64,000 nt of DNA from Doryteuthis pealeii. Lineage: Eukaryota > Mollusca > Cephalopoda > Myopsida > Loliginidae. The stretch's first letter is position 1, and the number at the start of each line of letters is the position of its first letter. Shown piece after piece: positions 63,836 to 64,000 of the stretch. The stretch covers positions 70,719,177 to 70,783,176 of the forward strand of contig CM042157.1 in assembly GCA_023376005.1 (NCBI GenBank), written 5' to 3'. The position numbers and the translations under genes are program-made. The notes beneath the pieces were generated by a model. The model did not search any database. It was given only the letters and a program-made list of their open reading frames with translations, and was not told the DNA's origin.

Positions 63836-63974
63836 GTTTTCTTTGTTTAATGGCATATCATCCTTCATGGGTTATTTAATGCCAAAGCTATCTTTGTAAA
63901 AGAACACTGGCGGTATTATTTATCCCATAGATCTGAGGATGATGGGGTTTATACCTTTTCTAAGGGTATTAGTT
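63836..63974 (-). repeat. SINE-III, 3' part
   Basis: TTTAATGGCATATCATCCTT, GGTTATTTAATGCCAAAGCT, ACACTGGCGGTATTATTTAT and TAAGGGTATTAG; interrupted by the next element. Confidence 0.72.
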
Positions 63975-64000
63975 GGTTATTTCCTAAAAGTCCAACATAA
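63975..64000. mobile_element. Start of a 47338-type MITE, cut by window end
   Basis: GGTTATTTCCTAAAAGTCCA and ACATAA repeat the left terminus of 47338-47535. Confidence 0.6.

Noticed and set aside
1..64000. Assignment to a named species or phylum
   Set aside because: Repeat families point to an invertebrate animal, but none was recognised as diagnostic. The common cephalopod and horseshoe-crab SINE signatures I know were not seen.

Overview
This window reads as nuclear DNA of an invertebrate animal. It is strongly AT-rich and full of (TA)n and (CA)n microsatellites. It has no operon-like or closely spaced reading frames, and almost every recognisable block is an interspersed repeat. Helitrons, several tRNA-headed SINE families, hammerhead-ribozyme retroelements, TTAA, mariner and hAT-type MITEs and LINE remnants together indicate a metazoan. 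I could not fix the phylum from sequence alone. No intact protein-coding gene was found. The open frames are mostly microsatellite, poly-A or SINE translations.

Layout. 0-6.5 kb: tRNA-SINEs, a long 585-bp SINE (SINE-A), a MITE with 6-bp target duplications (M1), a tRNA-headed SINE ending in a hammerhead ribozyme, and a large foldback with a hammerhead core in each arm. 6.8-7.4 kb: a minisatellite. 7.8-20.2 kb: Helitrons of three families, M1 copies, a hAT MITE with perfect 8-bp TSD, an 8-bp-TSD MITE (M4, two copies) and the first copy of a GC-rich multi-hairpin retroposon (S-element). 20.3-28.9 kb: duplicated SINE blocks, an RTE-type LINE C-terminus, TTAA MITEs, nested palindromes and mariner MITEs. 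28.9-36.3 kb: foldbacks with hammerhead-like arms, nested SINEs, a tRNA-like triplet array and a nested TTAA MITE pair. 36.3-41.75 kb: the only long stretch almost free of repeats, with two CpG-rich islets. It is the best place to look for a host promoter or first exon. 41.75-55.3 kb: two near-full SINE-A copies, nested Helitrons including one carrying a LINE coding fragment, a Helitron with exchanged 3' end, and a TTAA MITE whose interior has expanded into a 128-bp tandem array. 55.3-64 kb: foldbacks, another Helitron, a 1.4-kb palindrome within a palindrome with two hammerhead-like cores, a third S-element, and two CpG-rich promoter-like patches near the right end.

How it fits together. The DNA is layered by insertion: MITE in SINE, SINE in Helitron, Helitron in Helitron, MITE in foldback. 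Target-site duplications allow relative dating. The most interesting signals are (i) hammerhead ribozymes attached to a tRNA-derived SINE and to foldbacks with inverted arms, (ii) the S-element, a TSD-flanked retroposon whose copies differ by compensatory changes in an enclosing stem, and (iii) exchange of parts between elements: Helitron 3' ends, a TTAGGG-like core carried by elements with different termini, and a 3' tail shared by two SINE families.
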